A DNA stretch of 64,000 nt, taken from positions 4,230,019-4,294,018 of the forward strand of contig CM049306.1 of assembly GCA_026874595.1 (NCBI GenBank), read 5' to 3'. The notes below the pieces were generated by a model. It had not been told where the DNA came from and made no database searches. It saw nothing but the letters and a program-made list of their open reading frames with translations. Below are positions 1 to 11,900 of this stretch, one piece after another. How positions within the stretch are numbered: the stretch's first letter is position 1; the number at the start of each line of letters is the position of its first letter. The position numbers and the translations under genes were made by a program. This DNA is from Sipunculus nudus. Taxonomy: Eukaryota; Annelida; Sipuncula; Golfingiida; Sipunculidae.

Positions 1-1340
1 ATCCTTCTGTACCCCGCCCACGGTTTAGAGCTGACTACCATTGTATGTCGTACCACCTTCTGTACCCCGCCCACGGCTCCAGAGCTGACTACCCTTGCAT
101 GTCGTACCACCTTTGTACCCCGCCAACGGCTCTTAAGCTTAATTCAATTGTATGTCGTACCACTTGCTGTACCCCGCCCACGGCTCTAGAGCTGACTACC
201 ATAGTATGTTTTACCACCTTCTGTATCCCCGCCCACGGCTCTATAGCTGACTACCATAGTATGTTTTACCACCTTCTGTATCCCCGACCACGGCTCTAGA
301 GCTGACTACCATAGTATGTTTTACCACCTTCTGTACCCCGCCAACGGCTCTCGAGCTGACTACCATTGTATGTCGTACCACCTTCTGTACCCCGCCCACG
401 GCTCTAGAGCTGACTACCATTGTATTTCGTACCACCTTTCTGTACCCCTATAGAGCTGACTACCATTGTATGTGATATACCACCTTTTGTACCCCGCCCT
501 CGGTTCTAGAGCTGACTACCATTGTATGTCGTACCATCCTTCTGTACCCCGCCCACGGTTTAGAGCTGACTACCATTGTATGTCGTACCACCTTTCTGTA
601 CCCCGCCCACGGTTCTAGAGCGGACTACCATTGTATGTCGTACCACCTTCTGTACCCCGCCCACGGCTCTAGAGCTGACTACCATTGTATGTCGTACCAC
701 CTTCTGTACCCCGCCCACGGCTCTAGAGCTGACTACCATTGTATGTCGTACCACCTTTCTGTACCCCGCCCACGGTTCTAGAGCGGACTACCATTGTATG
801 TCGTACCACCTTCTGTACCCCGCCCACGGCTCTAGAGCTGACTACCATTGTATGTCGTACCACCTTCTGTACCCCGCCCACGGCTCTAGAGTGGACTACC
901 ATTGTATGTCGTACCACCTTCTGTACCCCGCCCACGGTTCTAGAGCTGACTACCATTGTATGTCGTACCACCTTCTGCACCCCTCCGACGGCTCTAGAGC
1001 TGAATACCCTTGCATGTCGTACCACCTTTGTACCCCGCCAACGGCTCTTAAGCTTAATTCAATTGTATGTCGTACCACATGCTGTACCCCGCCCAAGGCT
1101 CTAGAGCTGACTACCATAGTATGTTTTACCACCTTCTGTATCCCCGCCCACGGCTCTAGAGCTGACTACCATTGTATTTCGTACCACCTTTCTGTACCCC
1201 GCCCAGAGCTATAGAGCTGACCACCATTGTATGTGGTATATCACCTTTAGTACCCCGCCCAAGGCTCTAGAGCTGACTACCATTTATTTCGTTTACCACA
1301 TGCTGTATCCTGCCCACGGCTATAGAGTTGACTGCCATTG
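1..1340. repeat. Minisatellite A, 54-bp unit (cut by window start)
   Basis: About 24 copies of a 54-55-bp unit containing CCCCGCCCACGG, TCTAGAGCTGACTACCA and TGTATGTCGTACCACC. Units differ by a few percent, and one-base T insertions (CTTTCTG) change the frame. ORFs up to 212 codons on plus and 100 on minus are by-products of the 54-bp period. It may be an upstream intron or 5' flank. Confidence 0.95.
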
Positions 1341-2504
1341 TTTTAGATAACAATTTAGATACCACCCTTCAATTCCCCTCCAGGGCTCTGGAGGTGTCCG
1401 TCGTCGTTTGTTGTGTAGAATCTGCATTTGTGTTCATGCTTTTCCTTTTATAGATCATGGCTAGAATCTGCCAGAATCATTGATGAAAATGAATAATTAC
1501 TGACTCGTACAAGATGCCGTCTTAACCTGCTTTTTAAAGTATGTGCGTGTTTCAACTTTTGTTGAACATATAATTGACCGTTTGCTATTGTTCAAGCTGT
1601 TCCAGCTGGATCAGAAAAACAAACATCAGGCAGTTCTGCAATCGAGCCAAAAGCTTTACTGTACATTTTAGTGTACACGCCGCGTGGCGACATCTGTTGT
1701 TAGCATGGGAAATTATAAAGAAATAAACTGAAACGTTCCTAACATTTAAAATTCTTAATTTGAATTGAAAAACTCAATATGTTTAATTATTACGTTTTCT
1801 GTCACATCGATTAACCTGTTTCTTATCAGTAACATGAATATTTAAAACATAAAAAGTAACAAATTATATAAAACAAAATAAACATGCACATAGCACAATT
1901 TAAAAACAAATCATATCAGTTATCTATAGTTCTTGTCGAGGAGAAATTTCCCAAGCATTTTGCTTGTTCCTTCAGTGACAATAGTGTATAAATGATGTTT
2001 TTTATTTTATTGTCTTGAATCGATTTTCTTCAAATATTGCCTGATGACACTTATATATGTTACAATAAAGTTAATATGAAATTGATACGTTGGATTGATA
2101 AGCTTAAACGATAACTTAGATAAGAACTTTTCCAGTCAAAAAACAATACAATATAAAATTTTCAAGAGGAATTTGCATAGTTAAAGACTTAAATGTAAAA
2201 AGCTCTTTGTCATCCTGGACCTACTCATATTAATGAACATCCTAGACCGATAATGTATCATTGGCATAAATTTTAGTTATCCGATTTATGAACTTTAACG
2301 TGTGTGAGAATGAGAGAACGTCACAACGTGCTAATAGGGTTGTGCAAAATTGAATAATTTATTGCGCGGATAATGCTGAAGCATTCTTCACAATCTCGTA
2401 TGCACGTAAAATTGAGCGTTATTCTGAACGCCAAGACCCCCGGCGGGGGAGGGTACACATGCTTTAATTAAACGTTTAATGATGGATGTTTTATGATTCT
2501 ACAG
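1341..2504. other. AT-rich non-coding stretch before the first visible exon
   Basis: No ORF, RNA gene or repeat recognised. Probably intron sequence, because the EGF exon needs an upstream exon to complete its first codon. Confidence 0.6.
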
Positions 2505-2590
2505 GGTGTCTTGTGTAAATGGTGTTTGCTCACCGGGAGGAGGATGCGAGTGCCGAGGATGCTACGAAGGAGAGACCTGCAACATATATG
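2505..2590 (+). CDS. Exon a: EGF-like module
   Basis: Follows acceptor ...ttctacag and ends before gtaagc. The first base completes a codon from an exon outside the window. It encodes VSCVNGVCSPGGGCECRGC followed by YEGETCNIY: six Cys in EGF-like spacing (C-x4-C-x5-C-x-C-x2-C-x5-C), though short. Ends in phase 1, joining as V-D to the cadherin exon. The next intron (2591-5831) contains the 47-bp array. Confidence 0.82.
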
Positions 2591-5500
2591 GTAAGCACGT
2601 TCAAAATCATGGTTAAGTAAAAAAACACTCTCCATGCTTAAGTAATACTGATAAATGGTACTTTCACTTTCCAGTGCAATGTGTTAGACTCGACACTAAG
2701 TGACCACAGAACAGATTAAATTTATAGTTAAACATCCGTTGGTCTTTTTTTGTGGAAATAACACATCATAGAAGTGGTTGGATGTATTGCCCTGATAGTT
2801 GCATGGATATCTTTATTTTGAAAATAAGACTTCTTGCGCCCACTTCTATCCTCTTTGCGTGGCGTCAATCCGTGTCTCTATGTTGGGTGAAAATCAGACA
2901 TATTTTAGGAGTGGTTGGAGTATGGCTGAAGATTTGTATTTTTTTTTGTGCACAAGACTGGTGGCGCCAATAAGGGTCGTCTCGGGTGAACATGACACAT
3001 ATCTCAGGTGTAGCTGGATTTATCGGCCTGAAACTCTGCATGTCCTTAGACCTGGGATACCTGTTAGCGTCACCTACAAACTCTGCATGTCCTTAGACCT
3101 AGGATACCTGTTAGCGTCACCTACAAACTCTGCATGTCCTTAGACCTGGGATACCTGTTAGCGTCACCTACAAACTCTGCATGTCCTTAGACCTGGGATA
3201 CCTGTTAGCGTCACCTACAAACTCTGCATGTCCTTAGACCTGGGATACCTGTTAGCGTCACCTACAAACTCTGCATGTCCTTAGACCTGGGATAACTGTT
3301 AGCGTCACCTACAAACTCTGCATGTCCTTAGACCTGGGATACCTGTTAGCGTCACCTACAAACTCTGCATGTCCTTAGACCTGGGATACCTGTTAGCGTC
3401 ACCTACAAACTCTGCATGTCCTTAGACCTGGGATACCTGTTAGCGTCACCTACAAACTCTGCATGTCCTTAGACCTGGGATACCTGTTAGCGTCACCTAC
3501 AAACTCTGCATGTCCTTAGACCTGGGATACCTGTTAGCGTCACCTACAAACTCTGCATGTCCTTAGACCTGGGATACCTGTTAGCGTCACCTACAAACTC
3601 TGCATGTCCTTAGACCTGGGATACCTGTTAGCGTCACCTACAAACTCTGCATGTCCTTAGACCTGGGATACCTGTTAGCGTCACCTACAAACTCTGCATG
3701 TCCTTAGACCTGGGATACCTGTTAGCGTCACCTACAAACTCTGCATGTCCTTAGACCTGGGATACCTGTTAGCGTCACCTACAAACTCTGCATGTCCTTA
3801 GACCTGGGATACCTGTTAGCGTCACCTACAAACTCTGCATGTCCTTAGACCTGGGATACCTGTTAGCGTCACCTACAAACTCTGCATGTCCTTAGACCTG
3901 GGATACCTGTTAGCGTCACCTACAAACTCTGCATGTCCTTAGACCTGGGATACCTGTTAGCGTCACCTACAAACTCTGCATGTCTTTAGACCTGGGATAC
4001 CTGATAGCGTCAACTACAAACTCTGCATGTCCTTAGACCTGGGATACCTGTTAGCGTCACCTACAAACTCTGCATGTCCTTAGACCTGGGATACCTGTTA
4101 GCGTCACCTACAAACTCTGCATGTCCTTAGACCTGGGGTATCTGTTAGCGTCACCTACAAACTCTGCATGTCCTTAGACCTGGGATACCTGATAGCGTCA
4201 CCTACAAACTCTGCATGTCCTTAGACCTGGGATACCTGTTAGCGTCACCTACAAACTCTGCGGGTCCTTAGACCTGGGATACCTGTTAGCGTCACCTACA
4301 AACTCTGCATGTCCTTAGACCTGGGATACCTGTTAGCGTCACCTACAAACTCTGCATGTCCTTAGACCTGGGATACCTGTTAGCGTCACCTACAAACTTT
4401 GCATGTCCTTAGACCTGGGATACCTGTTAGCGTCACCTACAAACTCTGCATGTCCTTAGACCTGGGATACCTGTTAGCGTCACCTACAAACTCTGCATAT
4501 CCTTAGACCTGGGATACCTGTTGGCGTCACCTACGAATGTTGTTTTGTGTCATCCATCCGTGCTTTTATTTTTTTTTTTAAATCGGACATATCTCAGGAG
4601 TGGTTGGATGTATTATCCTGAATTTTTTGCATATCTGGAACTTGGATAGCGTTTTGTCGTTGACCGATGGCGCCACCTACAAACGTTTAATTTCGGTTCA
4701 GGACGTCTATTCTGAGAATTACTTCATTTAGGGTACAAATCAATTTTGCATGCTCACGTATCTTGGTCATCTAAGTAAAGTAAGGGAGACTAATAGCTCC
4801 ACCCACCAAGGTTTACATTTCCTGACACAAGGTTTTTACAAGATTATATTGTTACGGGGTGACATAAAAGCGGACCGAACTGTCTCGCTAGGGAAGCTTG
4901 CTAACAGTATTTCCCCTGAACAATTTGTCTTCGTAACAATATGCTGTTTAACTTCAAATATACTTGACGGATTTTTTTTTTCAAATAATCCATCATCTTA
5001 CATGTGTGTCTGAATTCAGTGCCTGTGTTGTATGTTATCAAGAATGTGGCAGTGACATTAATACTAGTACGTTTGTTACTTCTGAACTTGCGCTGCTCGA
5101 GTTATTCCAATAAATTTCCCTACCTTTTTTCATTGCATATGTTTGTGGTTTCACCTACAAAGACTTTTTCGTCGCCGAAGGCGAGGAAGTCCGTCCTTCC
5201 GTCTATCTGTCCGTCCGATAGTCACACATTTTTTAACGCAATAACTCAAAGAGAATTTTAAGTGCAGTCACCAAACTTGCAGCATTGATGCATCTTATCA
5301 AGGGCTACGTCAAGTGTGAATTTTGATGAACTTTACGCATTTTTCAAGGTCATAGTAGCGATAATGATAAAATGATATTAAAGCAATTACTCAAAAAGAA
5401 TTCGAGGCACAGTCACCAAACTTTCAGCATTGATGCACCTGGTAAAAAGCTCGGTCAAGTTCGAACAAGGATGACCTTGACGCATTTTTTAAGGTCACAG

Positions 5501-8500
5501 AGGCGATAATGCTGAAATGATATTAACGCAATACCTCGAAAAGAATTAGAGCACAGTCAGTAAAATTGCAGCATTGATGCACCTAGGGCTAGGTAAATTG
5601 TGAATATGGATGACCTTCATGCAGTTTTCAAGGTCACAGAGGTAATCTTGATAAGTGACATTGACCCATCCTGAGTTTCATACATGCATTCATAACTTTT
5701 TTTCCCCTATTTCCACAACAGGCTTGGGACTTTCTAGATCTGTTCCACAGATCAACTTTTCCCTTGTTTCTGACTATGCTCAATCCTGCATTATACACAA
5801 TACATATAACTGCGTCTTACTTTCTTTACAGTGGACTACTACCCGCCAGCCTTTTTAGAACATCGCGTTGATGTGCCTGTCACAACTGAGACGGAGCGGG
5901 AAGGACCAGTGTATCATGCTAAGGTCACTGATGACGACAGACAGGTCACGTGTCAGGGAGAGGTACCATGCGACTGCGCAGACGTGATATATTCGCTGAA
6001 CACGACATATGGCGATATTTTCCGGATTGACCCGAACACAGGTGACGTGTACTTCAATGCACAGTCGGCCGTCAAACAAGCCCAGCGGTATCCTCTGGCA
6101 GTTAAAGCAAAGAATATCAACCAGCAATCAACAACAGCTATCGCCAAGATGGAACTTGTGGTACAGATTGTCACCCCGGAAGACGACCTAGTAGCGGGAA
6201 TCGAGGGCGAGGCGAAACACGAGCAGGACAAGTGGTCCAATCCTTCCCAAGAACAAGAAGACGATCTCATCCATTCACGGCAGAGGAGGGTAATGTGCTC
6301 CAAATACGCCATTTTGTAACCGTAGCTTAGTGTATTTAGGAAATCATAATTATGAATAGAAATATAATTATTAGGGAGGGAGTCTACTTTGAGGAATTTA
6401 ATTGCAGAAGTACAAGTTATGGAAGTACAAGGGTTGAAGGGGGGAGGCAGAAGCCTTAGAAAAAAAATGTTATTCCCTGATAGTCTTTATAAAAATCAGA
6501 AATCAAATGTTCCATACGACACTATATATTTTAGGAAATATTATGAAGCGCTTATGCTTAATCTTACATAAGTGCTTATTTATGAATCAACAGTATTTTT
6601 TTAATATGTTTTCGTTCTTAAACAGTTCATATATGTTTTCAATTATTTTTACTACTAAAATCATATTATTAAATTATAAACTAACAAATAAAAAAAAACA
6701 TAAGAATAAGTTTTCACAATGACTGTCACAGCAACTTGCTTTTCCACAGTCCTTCCAAGTGTCGGAAGCGATTCCGGACAACGTCACATTTTACCTTGAA
6801 AAAATTGAGAACACTACGACAATGTATATCGGCAGCAAAGTTCACTTTAAGCTGGGCATCCACTTCCCCAGAGATACAACGGACATGCTTGTAGAGCTGT
6901 TCACGCCAGACAACGAGACTACGGTGATGATCCTGTGTGGAGTGCAGATCACGTCTATAGGAAGCAACCTGAGTCCTGACATGAGGGACAACATCCAGGA
7001 GGAGTCCAAGGATAACAGTAGTGCAAATGTACGTGTTGTACGTTGTGTGTTTCCAATGTGTATTTACCACATTCAGATATAATCTTATGGTAAAATCACA
7101 GTCCCTACTGACCTACACTTTTACCCTGGCGTACTGATATATTTCACAACCAGTATTTGCCAGTTAATTCAAGGATATTGCAATTTGATAGTTTGGCGTG
7201 TTGAGGAATATTATAAAATATGCAAGTATATAAATATATATATATATATATTATATGGTATTTTTAGGATTGTTTATAGGTCGCTGATTCATTATTCATG
7301 AATTCAATTGTGCCTTGGGTTGTATGGTTTATTTCAACTGGCTTTCACTTTTGAAACTGCTGATATTCCATATGGTTTATGCTAACCTTTGTTAACGTGC
7401 AGATTGACCGGGCCATCATTAAGTTCGGCAATGTAACGAATAATGAATCAAATACGACCGATTCAGACGCATCCATGATTGTTATTGAGTGGGACGCCGT
7501 CATGATTGACAACAACGAGACTCAGAACGGGTCTACATACTGGGTAAGCGCCGGAGCAGAGTACAACAACGAGGACGAAGTGTGGGTCGGCCAGGCCTCT
7601 TTCACCACCATCCTGGAGGACACGGTGAGTGTACGCCCACAGCAGAACATGCTATACCTGGCTCAGGTCTTAAATAATTAGGAGGTATCAGGCCACTCTG
7701 GTCTCTTGTACCGGGACGGTGACGTCATCAGAGAACAGAAGATGACTCTCGGTGCGGCGGGTACGGGCAGTGTCCGCAGAAAGAAAACCTGGTTAAAAAC
7801 TCCTGAAACATTAATCGCTTTGCCTCTCGTAACAATGTCCTGTCAAAGGGTAAAAAGGACGTATAAGACAGTCCAACGTGTAGTATGTTATCTGTTTTTT
7901 TGGTCAAATTAATACTTTAACGTGAATATTTGGAGTGAAAATAATTGTAAAGCTTGTGAAATGTGTTTCTATGTTTTTGTTTACTTTTAACGTCTGAAAA
8001 TTAACATGCATGTCATATTTTGAATGATAGCTGTTGTTGAGCACTTTAAAACAGGATCTAGAAATGTTTCTGTATGCTCATGGGTACACCCTTTCTCAGA
8101 GATAAAGATAAAACGTTCATCTATTCCCTTCAAATTATCCAATTTTTTTATCTCTTTCACAACAGTCTAATAATGGCCTGCCCGACTTCAATTTCACCGG
8201 CCCATCGGAGATCGAGATCGGCGCGTCGGCGAAGTTCAGGGTGGACATGTACATTCCATATCCGTCAGTAACTCTAGCCTTCGATGCCTTTGCACCTTTA
8301 AACGCCGTTGATGTGATGTCAGTGTGTAGTGTGGTAATCGCCGACACGGGCGAAAACTATAAGTGCTTACGGAAAGATAAATTCCGCAATGTATTACACT
8401 TAAGTGATTCCAAGCTCACCAACGCACGAGGCAGGATCGACCTCGGCACGGTTATCAATACAGGTAATCATATATTAAACTCAGCTACTTACCTCCTCTT

Positions 8501-8888
8501 CCATAGGTTATAAGGGATTCCTGTTTTACTCTGTGTACCAATCCATGAACACGAGATCATTCCTGTAATGGAAAGTTCTTACAACGCCTCTGTGGAAGAA
8601 GTGTGTTAGTAAACATGGCAATGTTGACAAAAGATATAACCCAAGTTGTTTGGTTGCATACATATTCGCAGATGTTGAAAGGTCATATTGACGTGCCGTG
8701 AAATGACCTTGTTAAATGTGTTTGGATTTTTGTAATACTGACACAAGGAAACAAAAAAAACTCTATTTTTGAATAAGGTTCAAGGAATTATCTTTTGTTT
8801 ATATCGTCAGTTATATAATTGAGCCCATTTAAACACTTTTACTAGTGGTGTAAGTTTATGATAACTTTGTTTTGCTTACCATACATTC

Positions 8889-8937
<49 letters not shown>

Positions 8938-11900
8938 CCGATCCCGGTCAGGACCAGAGACTTAATTGACCAGTCCAGCTTCCGACCAAGCTTAAGGCCA
9001 GTCTGAATCTGGTTTAGCCGTTATTTAAATGAGGGGTTAGGACCGTATCCAAGTCAAGATTATGACCGATCAGCCAAAACGGCATAAATTGAAAAGGCAG
9101 GTTTGCGGTAGGGAGAATAAAATATCGAAACGAGGGAATATTTATAAACACCAGAAGAACACTCATATAGAACTTTATTTATCTGATGTATAAACGTTTA
9201 ATGTATATTATTTGTATATACGGTCGATTAGACAGTCCATTTAAAAAGCTATAATCAAGGGGGAAATTGTCGGAGATTGTTTTCAGCATATTTCCTACAT
9301 CACCTTTTATTAACTGTGGACACGTGTTTTGTTGATGTTTTATCACGATACCCGCGAAAAATGCTCTTAATTCGCGCAGTGCATCTGAACAGCCGCCATA
9401 TTTCCACTTGAAAATTCTGGAGGCTTTACGAATAGGTAGGCCTACCTAAATGTACGTTGAGCAAAGCAAGTCTCTGCATATGGCATTTGTCGACCAAGAC
9501 ATTCGAACAAAATAGCTGCCATGCATATTTATTCGCGAGTGCTAACTTCTAGATCTGAAGAGTTAATGATTTTTGTGGAGGTAAGCAAGGTGTGTTCTAG
9601 CCTTTACATTATTCGGTGTTTTCTTCTATTCTTTCTTACACCAAACTTTCCCGGAGCTTTCCCGATTGCACAACAGAGGCTCTTGCAAGTTGCTTAGCCC
9701 GGCAAGGCTAAGTGCTTTAAAAGAAAAGATGGTGCTGCCTTTGTATCTCACTCAGTGGGAGACCTACCAGCATTATTAAGAAAGAAACCAATCGCCTTCA
9801 CGGTCACCAGCCTTAAAAATAAAGGACGACTCTCTGTCACTGATCAACAAGTTGGCATATCTAGGCTCTCTACAAACAACACCAACAGTATATGGAGGGC
9901 GCTCTGGACGTGCGCATCGGCAAGGCCTCCATTTTTTTGTCAGATTGAGCATAAGCGTTTGGAACAACAAGCACCTTTCTCTGCAGATGATAGTCAGGGT
10001 TTACCACGCTTGTGGCCTAAGTACTCTCTTGTATGCCGGTGAGACGTGATCAGAAACAGGTTAAACTCCATAACACCTTCTTGGGTGTACCCACGTAAAT
10101 TAAGTAAATCTGACTTAAACAAATAACGACGTTCACCGGACAGAAGATATCCACCTACCAAAACAAATCTTACGGTGAACTGGCTACGGCTCTCATGCCT
10201 GTCTACGATACATGGCTGCGTTCAATGTGTATGTCAAAAACTGGGTGGATATCGCCACAGATCATTCTGGCGCTTGGTCGTTGCCAGAAGATCCAAGGTA
10301 TTCTAGGCTTCATGCCTGGAAACATTGGAGGAGAAACGTCAGGTTGTTCATCGCTTGCGACATAAAAAAGCGAGATAGAGAGAGCCCTACCGATAAACTT
10401 CGATCAAAGCCAAATACCGCAGTGGAATTTCGCGAGTGCCAATAAGTTCCCGTTCTCAATTTCTAATGTATTCTTTCAGCTTTGGTGAACCCTGGTATTT
10501 AAAAATTTATTAACACTTTGTTAGCAGAGTGAACCCCGCAAAGAGGCGTCAGTTATAGCTCTGCCTGAAGAAGATATGAAATTGTACCCGTACCATTACT
10601 GGAACGACAGTGTCCAAAAGGAAACACAAACCAGGAGAGAAGATTCAAAATCTTGCGAATATAATTCGACAGAAATTTTCTTCCCGAGATTTCGATCGAG
10701 TCGATCAGGGACCCGCCAGATGAAGTAACGATGAAAATACTGAATGCGCTGTGTTCCATGTTTTGTTGTACAGTCGTTCTGATGAAGAGCCTGGACATTA
10801 CGTTCCTCTTACAAACAGCACACAAGCCGTGTTGGAGGAAAGTATTCATAATACAATGGTTAATCCATCTGTAAGGTGTCCTGCGTAATATCCTTGCATC
10901 CTTGGTAGCGGCACATGACTGATTTGACTGTCCGATGAAGTCGACGCAAAACCGATATTTTGCCGACCACGGACCATGCCCTTCGTCATCCTTGAGAACC
11001 CCGACCGGTTAGTGGATATTTCAAGCAGTCTGTGATTGAGGTAGCCCAATACCTAAATGATATATTTTTTCAAAAGTAATCTTGTCGAGGAACGCGAGGG
11101 AACACAGTTGCTGCAACACCTACGAGAAAAAGACCTAGATTCAAGATGGAGAAATGCGTCTCTGTTATACGCATAACTGGAACATATATCATCTCCCGAA
11201 TGGCATCGCAAGGAAATGGAGTTCACATTCTAGAAACTTTAATCCACTGACATATTACTTAACTGTCATTCATAATAGTCTCTCGAGTATACGGCAAACG
11301 TACTTCAAACCTCCGTCTCATTCGGAAGTAATGTAAATTGGTTTACACCTTTTTTAAAAGACTGGCTATGTGTAGGTTCTTGTATACAAGATTTTACACC
11401 TGAGGAAGGGGTCCGAGCAACCGAAAGCTCGTGTACAAGAACCTGCAGAAAACTAGTCCTTTAAAAAGGTGTCAACCATTTACATTACTTTTTTGTAAGT
11501 AACAGACTAGCACGGCATTTCAAAACTCTAATTCAGAAGGATAGCCATGCGGAAGTACGTAGAAAAACATATTGCAGAGTCTGAAGCTAATTCTGTGTAG
11601 TAGTCATGACACGCTTCATATCCGTACCCGGGTATTGCTGTAGCCATAGGATGCGTCAGATGCAGTTATTAGAGTTCACTTTGACACTGGTTTACCATTA
11701 CTCGGGTGAAAGCGAGCGCCCAGTCGCCAGCGTTTCTGAAACATCAAAGGACTGTGAAAGCTGTAACAGACGGGGATCCAGCAGCAGGCTATATGCTGTT
11801 GTGGACATGCAGGGGCAGAATTCCATAAGAGTCCCCGTATTTGAGCAGAATAAAGGGACAGCAAAGAATCAAAATATTTTTATAAAATTTAAATTTTGAG

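Noticed and set aside
576-1214. 212-codon ORF in array A
   Set aside because: Periodicity artefact; one-base indels shift the frame between units.
2752-3143. ORFs of 73 and 114 codons before array B
   Set aside because: They run from degenerate repeat sequence into the 47-bp array and have no domain.
11380-11450. Hammerhead ribozyme (CTGAGGA ... GAAA present)
   Set aside because: The strands before CTGAGGA and after GAAA pair with each other, which is the wrong topology, and stem II does not form well.
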